IMG/VR virus record: IMGVR_UViG_3300021513_000008
Span: 1 to 43,303 of that record
DNA: 43,303 nucleotides
Strand: one strand, 5' to 3'
Origin: a virus
Shown: piece after piece, positions 30,801 to 39,416 of the stretch
Layout: each line of letters starts with the position of its first letter
Position numbering within the stretch: position 1 is the first letter of the stretch
Notes under the pieces: generated by a model
The model's input: only the letters and a program-made list of their open reading frames with translations
Database searches by the model: none
What the model was told of the DNA's origin: nothing
Program-made: the position numbers and the translations under genes

Positions 30801-31848
30801 AAACAGAAAAATCTTCTGCATTATTTAATTTATCCCACCAATTTGTCCCCCAACTAGTAACATCGATTAAAATATTTGTATGTGATAATGTGTGTTTCGC
30901 AGTCCAAGTAATATTGACTTTTCGTCGATAACTACCTGAACGCCATTGTCCAGTCCAAAATTCTACTGTACTTTGTAAAGCATATAAATCGTCTATTATT
31001 ACTGTTGTAGCAATTTCTCTATCGTCTGTAAATTTACAAGTAGTTTTTATAAAATCTGCAAGAACTATGTTTCCTGACATTTTTAAAAAATGCCATTTGT
31101 ATACAATTGGTTTTAATTGTAAATGAGATAAATGTTTAAGATCTATAGTAAGTGGAATAAAATTAGATATTCTTTGAATATCAATTAATACGCCTGTCTG
31201 TAAATTAAATGCCTTTAAATTATATCGATCTTCACCATTTAAATCTTCTTCTGTATCAAATAATATCCATAAAGCTGTATTTGATGCTGCTGCACTAATA
31301 AATGTGCCATGACTAAGTGAGTATTTAAAAATAGAGTAATTCGTACCATTTTGATTCTGTACTGTTACATCACAAAGAAGTTTATCTATAGTAATTACTC
31401 GCCCATTAGGAGTATTTACGACTATAAGATATCTATAAAAAGAAGGTTGTACATTATTATGATAAGTACGCTGTTGTGAATCGATAGGAAATAAAGTACG
31501 ATCATATTGAGAACCATTAATATCAATATAATTATTACTTATTCCATTTCTACCAACAGTGGCTAAAGTTAATAATCTTCTAGTTGTATCATTTCCATAA
31601 AAATTTATTGATTCTGCTTTTAAAATTAAACTATTATTACTATCTATAAAAACAGACGTTTCTAATACTCGATTATCATCAATCTCGGTATTTAAACATA
31701 CTAATGCACTTTCACCAGCTATAAAAATAGTGGTAGAAGTTTGAGGGCCATTAGCTTCTCCTGCTATACAAATAAAAGAAGAAAGTAATGGCCCTTCTGA
31801 ATTTACAGTAATAGGCTCACTAAGGCCTCCAAATATAGCTATCGGCAT
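27844..31848 (-). CDS. Very large tail protein with a DUF2341-like domain
   Basis: A 1334-residue protein, the longest product here. It begins with a beta-rich domain (MPIAIFGGLSEPITVNSEG). Around 302-400 lies a DUF2341-like domain (WRSGSYRRKVNITWTAKHTL, NILIDVTSW, NAEDFSVYINNMG, DFYVYWNN), a jelly-roll-like module found in surface and fibre proteins. The rest alternates strands and WD-like loops (YNLKAFNLQTGVLIDI, LWILFDTE), perhaps propeller-like. It lies 4 bases after the 208-residue gene at 31853. A central tip or side-fibre role is likely; a receptor or polysaccharide contact is possible. Confidence 0.65.
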   Translation of the reverse strand: MPIAIFGGLSEPITVNSEGPLLSSFICIAGEANGPQTSTTIFIAGESALVCLNTEIDDNRVLETSVFIDSNNSLILKAESINFYGNDTTRRLLTLATVGRNGISNNYIDINGSQYDRTLFPIDSQQRTYHNNVQPSFYRYLIVVNTPNGRVITIDKLLCDVTVQNQNGTNYSIFKYSLSHGTFISAAASNTALWILFDTEEDLNGEDRYNLKAFNLQTGVLIDIQRISNFIPLTIDLKHLSHLQLKPIVYKWHFLKMSGNIVLADFIKTTCKFTDDREIATTVIIDDLYALQSTVEFWTGQWRSGSYRRKVNITWTAKHTLSHTNILIDVTSWGTNWWDKLNNAEDFSVYINNMGLLPSILVGNIETETGYIVIRLDTIEKGQSYDLDFYVYWNNISGSDSIHPNLYGISSVIRSHSIYGESPSFSLKSTSGGDPLFETDEHIEDWIHAVRLITDVDCDIQQSYSDLKSYTDYIGEYNTLVQRIYVWTDSQIEHYLRIEFYLAGANQYGILKYIREEAGQIDLFNNFYTLLSVCYGVESRCWTSCVNSGDNLVSPDTNYVPEDTPANPALLVYDIDSDLNTNDPKLDSLACLISPANPTFNLFSIDESFVAINSEVYLYDENTIRSNVTLVWELKSEGPRLDIFLRRHDSVTLVSPELFACSAVNLSVETKKIGNDLLHLVCTETKVIIIAETDKVDNFGDYYRKHPSETDPFLKRCYRSHIYFVDSITKWFSIPPIYIPNRVSKQVDASDTMKLVFLSIDYNNDTTHMDIDVVVFDFDGTILYDEDNVIEYESYSGQPLSHTVFQYNVLLAASNFGFIIFYKLYSYGSGTLIRHYPYYILYDTSYNKIINNFFQPTYNYYIGGLGFIDLVDAISLKVNLGQSDFKQGVKTTTNLYASLISGISTSSNIDIDSCIKTGIDLFTDLGINLKITLTDLPYREINYILPIGPLDSTMRLSHSINTNRQSVWVGPCNSPFTTYLEEGAYISEDKYLFNIVNKRPGWWYFSEERSFLTKLNLETNKLECTYENTFIVRNNEIYGYRLENISFSKSLQWCFVTRHCFKREIPNPTYPQTWDYEFQYIDILILNSNLEPITTIKQFKNTDILDTAISLHEKDGIFYLLTRNISPVQKSSYYPLLDSDKLNIYTSTDIFSDWTLLYSLNWNSFYSVNDDEYTFLNIIQITNHHIWISGGVTVEKVNIGLANNVGIRLDGSGHDIINGLFGFVYDIYEENKYSLVVIKRTHSENKLTTAAQIAAIEILNDETLDPICTPNFQNNAFWYSFISKFECKFTLSYKKQVYDWVKLSTTLTDNTSIALQENRSIYYIDNNNEMIYNG

Positions 31849-31852
31849 TTAT

Positions 31853-32479
31853 TTAACCCGTTACTACCCAAATTTCAGCCGAATCAATAACACCTGATAC
31901 AGGTCTATGTATTACTAAATTAGAAGCTGTTGAACCTGAATCTCCAGGTTTTACAACATGGCCCGTTGCACCGGGAGTAATTGTGGTCCAAATTGGAGAA
32001 GCTTCCGTTCCTCCCGCTACCGCATCGTTAAATTCCCAAGTAAGAATAGGTGCTGCACCTGTATATGAAAAACGACAAACTAAAACTGCATCCATATCGG
32101 CAGGTATTGAAGCATCATATGGAATTTCCCAATTCAAATTAAATCGTACAGTTCCAGCAGCAGCTATCGCAGCAGCAGCTAAATTGATAAAATTTGCTGT
32201 ACCTTTCATTCTATTAATTGTTGCGCCTCCGGATGTTCCACTTACAGGCATCCAAGCCGATATTGGCGCAGCATCAGTAGTTGCTACAGCACCTATCATT
32301 GGTTTACTACCATTACCTGATGTACCTGTAAAAACTTCATGTAACACTGTTGAAAAAGCATAATCATCCCAAGCTTCTAATTTAGGAATATCACTGGTAG
32401 CTTCAGAAAAAGTTATTCTTACTACATTCTGAGCAGTAGAATTATTCCCCGCACCTACAATTTTTGACGGAATAGACAT
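31853..32479 (-). CDS. Hypothetical virion protein, 208 residues
   Basis: Beta-rich and Ala/Gly/Thr-rich (TGTSGNGSKPMIGAVATTDA, ISAWMPVSGTSGGATINRM). Central AAAAIAAAGTVRFNLNWEIPYD and a C-terminal VIHRPVSGVIDSAEIWVVTG give an Ig-like or jelly-roll appearance. The higher GC content compared with neighbours is visible in Ala-rich codons. It lies between the 128-residue tail gene and the 1334-residue protein. No family recognised; likely a structural tail or decoration protein. Confidence 0.6.
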   Translation of the reverse strand: MSIPSKIVGAGNNSTAQNVVRITFSEATSDIPKLEAWDDYAFSTVLHEVFTGTSGNGSKPMIGAVATTDAAPISAWMPVSGTSGGATINRMKGTANFINLAAAAIAAAGTVRFNLNWEIPYDASIPADMDAVLVCRFSYTGAAPILTWEFNDAVAGGTEASPIWTTITPGATGHVVKPGDSGSTASNLVIHRPVSGVIDSAEIWVVTG

Positions 32480-32495
32480 ATCAACCCTCCAATAA

Positions 32496-32882
32496 TTAAA
32501 TTAAAAATCCATCCAAATTAACTTTTACTTTATCTTCACCATAATATAAAGTTCTCTCATAAGAGAATTTTGATATTAATATATCATAAGATTTATTTTG
32601 TATTTCTAACGTCCATACACTCATTGGTTCATCATTTAAACCCAATAAAATATTTTTTGCTGTATCCTCAGTAGAAAAAGCGCTAAAAGAAAAACCATTT
32701 TTATTACGAGATACTTCATTTTCTTCTGCTACAAATATAACACCTCCAAATAAAGCAGGTACTTTCTTTATATTTTGAGAAAAATCTAATTTATTTAGAA
32801 TTTCATTTTTTATAGGCCATAAATAAAATTTAGAGCCTTGTATATTAATAGATATAATATCAGTATCAAAAATTAAAGACAT
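32496..32882 (-). CDS. Hypothetical protein after the tape measure, possible distal-tail component
   Basis: A 128-residue protein (MSLIFDTDIISINIQGSKFYLWPIKNEI...). It is composed of short strands with a middle helix and ends in YYGEDKVKVNLDGFLI. Its ATG overlaps the last base of the tape-measure stop. In siphophages the gene after the tape measure often encodes the distal tail protein; this one is short for that role. The call is by position, with no motif. Confidence 0.6.
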   Translation of the reverse strand: MSLIFDTDIISINIQGSKFYLWPIKNEILNKLDFSQNIKKVPALFGGVIFVAEENEVSRNKNGFSFSAFSTEDTAKNILLGLNDEPMSVWTLEIQNKSYDILISKFSYERTLYYGEDKVKVNLDGFLI

Positions 32883-35800
32883 TAATAATTCCTTTGTACA
32901 TCATCTATTAATGTTTGTGCCTTAGATGCTACAGATCCTCTAGGAGATAATGCTCCATTACCAAAATTTATAGCTACATTATTTACATTACTATTGTTTA
33001 CTGATGTTGCGGGTACAAGATTATTAGTATTGGTATAACTTATCCCAGATACGGCTTCATTCACTGATTTACTATAATCTGATATAGTATCCTTAATTTT
33101 TTTTATCGTTATAATATGTGTTGAATGTGTTATAGTTTCATTTAATTCTTTTAATTTTTTATCTACTTCCACAGAATCTACTATTATTTCGTCTGTGGAT
33201 TTAATGTCAATATTTTGTAATCGATTTATTTCTTTTTGTAAAGATTCCTTATCAATTTTTACTATACCTTTTACAGATATAGACTTTTCATTGAAACGCT
33301 CCATTGCTTTATTAAATTCGGTCTCATCTATTAAAACAGCTATTTTTGGGGATATCTCAATAGTATTTAAATCTTTAATTTGTAATTCAATATCCGCGAA
33401 TTGTTGTTTAATTGTATCAGCAGCATTTACCCATTTATCTTTAGTTTCTTCAGCGATATCTTTTTGCTTAGACAGAGCTTCATTTAATAAATTCCCAGCA
33501 TCTTTTATACCTGATATAGCAGTAGCTGTAGATTGACTTTTAGAAATTAATGTTTTATCACCAGACTTAATTTCTTTTGCTAAACTTGAAAATACTTTTT
33601 GTGCTTCTTTTGCATATTCAGCAGATTTTTTATAACTTTCATTTGTTCCTTCGGCAAGAGCTTCTCTAGATTGTTCTAATAATTTATTGGCGTCTGATCT
33701 CTTAGCATACCATTGTTGCTCATCCGTTAATAAACTGCGTTGTAGATCTTTTATCTTTTCATCTGTAGTTTTTCGTGCTTCTTGTATTTCATCTTCAATT
33801 TCTTTAACTTTATCAGAATAAGATTTTACATAACCTAATGCTTCATCATAAGATGATTTTACAAAACTTTTCCATTCTGATAAAGTCTGTTTTTTTAAGT
33901 CTAATAAATTTTTATCTATAATACTAACAGCATCAACATAATCAGTTTCAGATACTTTTATTTTATCAAGATACTTTAATTTTGCATTATATTCAGATTC
34001 ACCGAGAGCTATTATAGTTTTTGATTTTTCTTCTGCTAATTTTAAAGATTCACTAAATAAAACTTTCTCATTTGTTATTATAGATGATAATTTTGAAGAT
34101 TCCATATCATAATAATCACTTATTTGATTTCGTAATACGGAATATCCAGAACTTATATTTTTAAAGACATCTTTAACTTTATCTAATTTTTCAAATGCCT
34201 CTACTACCTTCTCAATTTTTTTAGAATCACCTTCTTCAAAAAATGTAAGATCTGGATGAAGACGTTGTAAATCTTTCATCGTGCCTACAATTTCTTGCAA
34301 TTTTTCATTATACTCATCAGTAGGTTTATTAGCAGCTTCAGCTGAAGCTATCATAACTCTATAATAATTAAAAGCTACCTCTAAATTTTTTTCATAGGCT
34401 TGAGCACTCTTCTTAGTCATTTTAGTTAAATCTAAATATGATTTTATTTCAAGATCTCGTCCTTTTATATATTTTTTAGATGATTTTAACCACTTTTCTT
34501 CTTCTTCTCGTCTTAATTTTTTTAATTTTATTTGATCCTTTATAACTACAGTCAAAGCAATAGCAGCCGCAGTGATAGCAGCAAGTATACCTAACTGCGA
34601 AACTGCCCCTAACGCTGCAAAAGATTCCCATAAACTTACAGTTAAACCCTTAACACCTAATATTAAAGTATCTATTACGCCATCTGCTTTTATTAAAAAA
34701 GCTAAAAATTTAGGCTGTAATCGTATTATATTAACTATTATTGTAGTAATAGGAGTAAAAACATTAACTAATAAAGCAAAAGATGTAGCTAATCCTACTA
34801 TTGCCAATGAAACTTTTGGATATTCAGTAACAAATTTTACAAATGCGCCAGATAATTTAATAAATCCAGTGATCCAAGCCTTTATTAAATCTATAACTTC
34901 TTTATTTTTTAAAGATTTAGTTAAAGATACAAAAGCATCTGAAATTATATTTAAAAATTCACCTTTACCTAATTCTACTTTAAATATATACCATGCTTTT
35001 TTTAATCGCTCTATTCCACCAATTATAGTTTTAGAATTTATTTTTGCTGTTTCGGCAAACTCTTTATGTAAAAATGGAGCAAATGCTTTTAAAAATACAT
35101 CTGCGGAAACTTCTCCTGCTTTGACCGCCTTCATAAAAGCTTCCCTGGTCATGCCCATAGATTCAGCCGCTTTTTCCATGGCTCCAGGTAACTGATCTCC
35201 TAATTGTCGTTTTAACTCCTCTGTTTGCACTGTACCCTTAGAAATCATCTGGGTAATAGCGTAAAAAATAGATTCTAATTTATATTGTGATAATCCTAAT
35301 GCTGACGACGTTTCAACTAATGATTGGTAAATATCTAATACAGGTTGACCCTCTAAAGCTGTACCTTTTGCAGCAGCAGCCAACTGTGAAAATCCACTTA
35401 TTGATTTTTCAAAACTAACACCTAATTTTTCGGATGTATCAGATAAAAATCCTAGTATTTCCTCAGATTTCTCTGCAGAACCATAAACATATTTTAAAGT
35501 ATTACCAAATCTTATCCAATTTATAGACGTATCTAAAATACCTTTACTAAGATCTGTCAAACCTTTCGTTAATAAAGAAAATCTTATAGCACTACCAAGA
35601 TCTTGAAAAGCTCTTGAAACAGAACGAAGAGATTGATTTGCTTTTACTAATTTATTAACAGATTGAGCTGTTTCTTTTGCCGCTGTAGATTGTTTTTTAA
35701 GTGCTGCAGTATGTTTATTAGCCCAACCTACAGTCATAGCAGAAGATCTGATCATTTCTTGTCTACTCATATTTGACTTATTAGTAGACGCAGTTATATT

Positions 35801-35989
35801 ATCAAAGCTTTTAGCTACTTGACTTGCACCTGATGCTAATTTTGAAAATAGTGGGGATAAAGATTTAATGGAGTTTTTATAAAGATTTGAAGAAGTTTGT
35901 AATTTTATAAACTGTTTTGATAAATCTTCAATAGTTTTCTTTTGCTTTAAAACTATATCTATTATAATCTTTATACTTTCAGTATTCAT
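32882..35989 (-). CDS. Tape measure protein
   Basis: A 1035-residue protein that sets tail length and probably passes into the host envelope during DNA injection. The N-terminus is coiled coil (1-130). Residues about 145-340 form the typical tape-measure domain (INWIRFGNTLKYVYGSAEKS, GTALEGQPVLDIYQSL, KGTVQTEELKRQLGDQLPGA, GEVSADVFLKAF). Two hydrophobic segments lie at 393-423 and 466-484. Long coiled coil and helical repeats follow to the C-terminus. By the usual rule of about 1.5 angstrom per residue, the tail would be around 150 nm; that is an inference. It follows the frameshifted chaperone gene, as expected. Confidence 0.92.
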   Translation of the reverse strand: MNTESIKIIIDIVLKQKKTIEDLSKQFIKLQTSSNLYKNSIKSLSPLFSKLASGASQVAKSFDNITASTNKSNMSRQEMIRSSAMTVGWANKHTAALKKQSTAAKETAQSVNKLVKANQSLRSVSRAFQDLGSAIRFSLLTKGLTDLSKGILDTSINWIRFGNTLKYVYGSAEKSEEILGFLSDTSEKLGVSFEKSISGFSQLAAAAKGTALEGQPVLDIYQSLVETSSALGLSQYKLESIFYAITQMISKGTVQTEELKRQLGDQLPGAMEKAAESMGMTREAFMKAVKAGEVSADVFLKAFAPFLHKEFAETAKINSKTIIGGIERLKKAWYIFKVELGKGEFLNIISDAFVSLTKSLKNKEVIDLIKAWITGFIKLSGAFVKFVTEYPKVSLAIVGLATSFALLVNVFTPITTIIVNIIRLQPKFLAFLIKADGVIDTLILGVKGLTVSLWESFAALGAVSQLGILAAITAAAIALTVVIKDQIKLKKLRREEEEKWLKSSKKYIKGRDLEIKSYLDLTKMTKKSAQAYEKNLEVAFNYYRVMIASAEAANKPTDEYNEKLQEIVGTMKDLQRLHPDLTFFEEGDSKKIEKVVEAFEKLDKVKDVFKNISSGYSVLRNQISDYYDMESSKLSSIITNEKVLFSESLKLAEEKSKTIIALGESEYNAKLKYLDKIKVSETDYVDAVSIIDKNLLDLKKQTLSEWKSFVKSSYDEALGYVKSYSDKVKEIEDEIQEARKTTDEKIKDLQRSLLTDEQQWYAKRSDANKLLEQSREALAEGTNESYKKSAEYAKEAQKVFSSLAKEIKSGDKTLISKSQSTATAISGIKDAGNLLNEALSKQKDIAEETKDKWVNAADTIKQQFADIELQIKDLNTIEISPKIAVLIDETEFNKAMERFNEKSISVKGIVKIDKESLQKEINRLQNIDIKSTDEIIVDSVEVDKKLKELNETITHSTHIITIKKIKDTISDYSKSVNEAVSGISYTNTNNLVPATSVNNSNVNNVAINFGNGALSPRGSVASKAQTLIDDVQRNY

Positions 35990-36000
35990 AAAATATACTC

Positions 36001-36710
36001 TTATTTTGGATTATAATTTAACAATTTTAAGCAATTATTCCGTATTTCTTCATTTTTATCTGATAAAGATTGTATTTTTATACTATCTATATATTTATCT
36101 AATCCTTCTTTATTAGAATGATGAGCTACCCACATATTAGTTAAATTACTAATTTCAGAAATATTCGTTCGTACTTTTATTGTATTAAAAAATACACCTA
36201 TTTCACCAAGTGTATAATGTTTTATGTCTGACCAACGATGTCCATTATTTATTAAATATTGAACTAAATTTATAATAATTCCATCAGTACTAACTTTTTT
36301 CTTTACTTTATTAGTCCTGTGGTGATGTTGGCCAGACTTGACAAGTTTTTTATTAGTGTATCCTTAGACTCAAGATTTAATTCTATTACAGCTGTTAAAA
36401 TTTCAACAGATTTATCAAAAGGAAGTTTTTCAAATAATTTTATATCTAATCCAGATAAATCAGATAAAAGATCCGGACATTTAGAAATAAGATATAATAA
36501 TAATTTTCCAATAACCTCTTGATTATCTTCAGAAGATAATTTTTCTAAAGTAATCCCTTCTTTTTGTAATATTTTACTATGAAGGGTTAATTTAGAAATT
36601 ATACTACTTATTTGAGAAAGAGTAAGAGGGTGTATGGCCACATTATGACCATACACCTTTACTGATCTGCAAGGAATTAAATTGTCCAATTCTTTTAATA
36701 AAGTTTTCAT
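36001..36710 (-). CDS. Frameshift product of the tail assembly chaperone (GT-type fusion)
   Basis: A longer form of the product of the gene at 36303. At the slippery heptamer A AAA AAC (36351-36345) a -1 shift would join residues 1-122 to 114 more residues encoded at 36345-36004 (starting LVKSGQHHHR, with HRWSDIKHYTLGEIGVFF and ending LLNYNPK), ending at a TAA at 36003-36001. The total is about 236 residues. The extension has no start codon of its own near its beginning and no ribosome binding site, so translation needs the shift. This matches the G/GT chaperone pair of lambda-like tails, which binds tape measure protein and recruits tail tube subunits. Confidence 0.8.
36303..36710 (-). CDS. 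Tail assembly chaperone, short form (G-type)
   Basis: A 135-residue helical protein (MKTLLKELDNLIPCRSVKVY...). It lies between the tail tube gene and the tape measure gene, the fixed place for tail chaperones. A predominantly helical body with acidic segments (EKLSSEDNQEVIGKL, FEKLPFDKSVEIL) fits the group. Near the end, codons ATA AAA AAC contain the A AAA AAC slippery site; most ribosomes would stop at 36303 and a fraction would make the longer fusion. GAGG lies before the ATG. Confidence 0.82.
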   Translation of the reverse strand: MKTLLKELDNLIPCRSVKVYGHNVAIHPLTLSQISSIISKLTLHSKILQKEGITLEKLSSEDNQEVIGKLLLYLISKCPDLLSDLSGLDIKLFEKLPFDKSVEILTAVIELNLESKDTLIKNLSSLANITTGLIK

Positions 36711-36718
36711 TAGCTCCT

Positions 36719-37486
36719 CTAATTACTTATCCGGATAGTCTCAAAATATGGGTTAGATGGATGGTTATCTTCATCCTTTAAAATTTCAGCTGTAAAACTG
36801 ATTGTGGCCCAATCATCGCCAATAAATGCCGTATCACCATCAGGATTAATAGATGTTTTCCATGCGGTTAATTCTACTTGAGGTCCGACAGGATTATCAG
36901 ATACAAATCTAAATTGTGCTTCAAATGAAGTATTTGATAAACCTTTAATAGTGGTATACGTAACATTTCCACAATCATACGTAACATGTAATTCTTCATC
37001 ATCAGCAATACTACCACCATCGATAAAATAAATACGACCTATGACATCATCTTTCTTAGAAGTGTCCACCAAATAATCTACACCTGATACATATGTGATA
37101 GTATCTGTAGAATCTTTAATCACTACATTCGAAATACTGCGTTTAGCTAAATTGACCCGTAAACCTAGTTTAGCATAGATAGTTTCAACTTCCCCAGTGG
37201 CAGCAGATTGTGTTGTACTGGATGAAGTTCCTAAAGCCATCATATTATAATTTTCAATAGTTAATTCATCTAAAGTAAATTTCAGAGTAGGAGTTAATTG
37301 TGTTACTACTTCTTTATCTTTAGCTTTTAATCCACTCCTAGAACTAAAATGTTCTAATTTCGTAATATTATTTGAAAAAACTAATTCTGGACAATTTCCA
37401 ATATCTCTTTCACCTGTTAAATTACCATTGACATCATACTCATCCAAATATACAATTCCACGACCTAAAACTAAATTATCACTCAT
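36719..37486 (-). CDS. Major tail tube protein
   Basis: A 255-residue protein starting MSDNLVLGRGIVYLDEYD with a typical opening for major tail proteins (short strand, G-R-G, then acidic loop) and the segment NCPELVFSNNITKLEHFSSR, resembling tail-tube loops. A C-terminal FETIRISN closes the fold. Between about 100 and 200 an inserted beta segment (GVDYLVDTSKKDDVIGRIYF) may be an Ig-like decoration. Located between the tail terminator-like gene and the chaperone gene, as in lambda-like tails. GGAGG precedes the ATG. Confidence 0.85.
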   Translation of the reverse strand: MSDNLVLGRGIVYLDEYDVNGNLTGERDIGNCPELVFSNNITKLEHFSSRSGLKAKDKEVVTQLTPTLKFTLDELTIENYNMMALGTSSSTTQSAATGEVETIYAKLGLRVNLAKRSISNVVIKDSTDTITYVSGVDYLVDTSKKDDVIGRIYFIDGGSIADDEELHVTYDCGNVTYTTIKGLSNTSFEAQFRFVSDNPVGPQVELTAWKTSINPDGDTAFIGDDWATISFTAEILKDEDNHPSNPYFETIRISN

Positions 37487-37497
37487 AACATCCTCCG

Positions 37498-37917
37498 TTA
37501 AATAAAATTATTATCTTTATATGTTATCGTAAAAATTATACGACAAACAACAACATCATCAATACCATAACCTATAGGGCCTTCTATATAGGATTCTTCA
37601 ATAAAACTATTTTCTACTAATCTTGTATCTGATCCTATTATACAATCTCTTACTTTTATTATCTTTGTAAAAATATCATCTTTAAAATCTATTAACTCTA
37701 CTATAGATTCTAAATTTCTTCGTTTTGGATATCCTAAAATATTATTAGATGACTTTTTAATAATTTTATCAGGACCTTCAAACATAAATAAACAAGGTAA
37801 CTCACTTTCTTGAGCAAGTCTATTAGGATATCGTCTAAAAGCTGTAAGACCAATATCGTCTTTATTTGCTATTATTCTAGATTCTATCTCATTTAATGAA
37901 CTTATTCTATTTATCAT
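37498..37917 (-). CDS. Tail terminator-like protein
   Basis: A 139-residue alpha/beta protein (SLNEIESRIIANKDDIG, then LPCLFMFEGPDKI, LIDFKDDIFTKIIKVRD, and DDVVVCRIIFTITYKD). The pattern helix-strand-helix-strand pair resembles tail terminator/minor tail U-like proteins, which cap the tail tube and bind to the head connector. It overlaps the gp10-like gene by four bases and precedes the tube gene. Assignment is by fold pattern and gene order. Confidence 0.65.
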   Translation of the reverse strand: MINRISSLNEIESRIIANKDDIGLTAFRRYPNRLAQESELPCLFMFEGPDKIIKKSSNNILGYPKRRNLESIVELIDFKDDIFTKIIKVRDCIIGSDTRLVENSFIEESYIEGPIGYGIDDVVVCRIIFTITYKDNNFI

Positions 37918-38303
37918 ATCTCGAACCTAAAATGTCGCTCTATAATACGAGTAATATTATTACTTTGTAATGTTTTTCTTAATACACCTCCAGGAGCTTG
38001 AGATGAATAAATTCTTCCTTCATACATCATTGTTCTTTTTCCAACAGATGGCCAAGGATATTCACCCGGAATACTACCATACTCTATATATTTAGCATAA
38101 TCTGATATATTAGATATTGTTACTCTATTACCAGATATATCACTATGCCAATTAGATTTAAATCGTCCCGTATATACTGGTGAATTATTTTTTAGTTGAT
38201 CAATAATATCTTTTGTAAAATTATTTATTTTCTTACTAAATATTTTATATGATAAAGAATCATATAAACCAGTTAATTTACGTATTATTGATGAAAATTC
38301 CAT
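37914..38303 (-). CDS. HK97 gp10-like head-tail joining protein
   Basis: A 129-residue protein with the typical gp10-family features: a helical N-terminus, then NSPVYTGRFKSNWHSDI (about 40-56), ISDYAKYIEYGSIPGEYPWP (about 67-85) and a C-terminal helix (GGVLRKTLQSNN). This family sits at the head-tail junction or is a minor tail component. It overlaps the preceding gene by one base and the next by four. Confidence 0.8.
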   Translation of the reverse strand: MEFSSIIRKLTGLYDSLSYKIFSKKINNFTKDIIDQLKNNSPVYTGRFKSNWHSDISGNRVTISNISDYAKYIEYGSIPGEYPWPSVGKRTMMYEGRIYSSQAPGGVLRKTLQSNNITRIIERHFRFEI

Positions 38304-38671
38304 TATGACATCTTTTTTAAAGTTAATGTATATGTTAAATCTACGGGGTCGATTGAAATCGGAACAGAAACCTTATATTTTATAGAATCAAGTATAAATT
38401 CATCCCCATCTTTTGGTATTATTGATAAATACTCCGATTTAAATATTATATCGATCAAACTAGATCTATATTTGACATCTAAACCACCTCGTTGTATCTC
38501 TTTTGAATCATAATCTAATATTAAAACTAAAGGAATTATAAATTCTTCATTAGGTGTATTACCTCCAAATCCTTTATCAAGTATTTGTATATAAGTCCCA
38601 GTATAAGATATAGATTTAAATGTTTTAAATATCGTATCTACACCCAACTTTAACGCTGACTTTATACTCAT
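38303..38671 (-). CDS. Head closure-like connector protein
   Basis: A 122-residue beta-barrel-like protein (SISYTGTYIQILDKGFGG, FIIPLVLILDYDSKEIQRGG, KYRSSLIDIIFKSEYLSIIPKDGDEF...). The final PKDGDEFILDSIKYKVSV is close to the pattern of head-closure/stopper proteins (a P-x-x-G-D followed by a strand). It lies in the right place between the adaptor and gp10-like genes. The exact family is not certain by eye. Confidence 0.65.
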   Translation of the reverse strand: MSIKSALKLGVDTIFKTFKSISYTGTYIQILDKGFGGNTPNEEFIIPLVLILDYDSKEIQRGGLDVKYRSSLIDIIFKSEYLSIIPKDGDEFILDSIKYKVSVPISIDPVDLTYTLTLKKMS

Positions 38672-38673
38672 AT

Positions 38674-39144
38674 TTATACTCTTATAATAGTTTTATTTAA
38701 ACCAGAATTTATATTACCATATTTTGATATCAATACCAATATATGTTCAGGAATTAAGTTGGGTGAGATGTTATTACTTATTTTTAATTGTATCGATGAT
38801 ACTTTTAAACTTTCAAAATCTGCTAAACCTGTTGACTGCAAAACATTATCGTCTAATAAAACCAACGCTAATTCACAAGTAGCAGTTAATATATCTCTTG
38901 GTATAGTATCTTCATCTACACCATAAAGATTCTTTCTCGGCCATTCTAATGCTTGTTCAGTTGTAGTTTTATCACCTAACCAATCTATATAACTATCAAG
39001 AATTAGCGTAGAATGCATTAAAAATTTCTCAAAATCATCATTTTCCTCAATATATTGAGAATGTGGACGATTTAAAAAATATTGTGTCGCATCTACAACT
39101 GAAATATAAGAATTAGCTGATGATCCTTTAAGAGTAGCATCCAT
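38674..39144 (-). CDS. Head-tail adaptor (DnaT-like/gp6-like) protein
   Basis: A 156-residue protein. SANSYISVVDATQYFLNRP (9-27), STLILDSYIDWLGDKT (45-60) and ALEWPRKNLYG (65-75) are the conserved pieces of a widespread phage adaptor often annotated as DnaT-like ssDNA-binding or head-tail connector. Helices follow (RDILTATCELALVLLDD). It lies two genes after the coat gene. The adaptor role is supported by the neighbours; the DnaT name is historic. Confidence 0.78.
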   Translation of the reverse strand: MDATLKGSSANSYISVVDATQYFLNRPHSQYIEENDDFEKFLMHSTLILDSYIDWLGDKTTTEQALEWPRKNLYGVDEDTIPRDILTATCELALVLLDDNVLQSTGLADFESLKVSSIQLKISNNISPNLIPEHILVLISKYGNINSGLNKTIIRV

Positions 39145-39392
39145 TATTTACCTTTAACAGATGATTTTACAGAATCAGACGTTTTCGTCGTCGTAGATAC
39201 CTTATCTTCTGTCTCATCTTTTGTAACCGTTTTACTCTCTTTAATCGTTTCATCCTTTTCACCTATTTTACTTTCTACTTTTGTAAAATCTATAATTTTT
39301 ACAGGTTTCAAAGAATATCCATGTTTAATAAGAATTTCTACCTGGTGTTGATCGCAAGTAATTTTTTTACCCTTTTTACTGTACAGTATCAT
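39144..39392 (-). CDS. Small Lys/Thr/Ser-rich protein after the coat gene
   Basis: An 82-residue protein: the first 35 residues (MILYSKKGKKITCDQHQVEI) are ordered and the rest is low-complexity charged sequence (KESKTVTKDETEDKVSTTTK). The start at ATG 39392 has GGAGAAAAATC upstream; earlier in-frame codons lie in the hairpin region without support. The N-terminal piece resembles short proteins encoded beside phage coat genes. Possibly a head fibre or connector-associated protein; the function is not known. Confidence 0.6.
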   Translation of the reverse strand: MILYSKKGKKITCDQHQVEILIKHGYSLKPVKIIDFTKVESKIGEKDETIKESKTVTKDETEDKVSTTTKTSDSVKSSVKGK

Positions 39393-39416
39393 GATTTTTC
39401 TCCATATATAAATATT

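Noticed and set aside
34572-35195. Long plus-strand frame opposite the tape measure gene (207 codons)
   Set aside because: It is the complement of a highly biased coding region, has no ribosome binding site, and opposes transcription.
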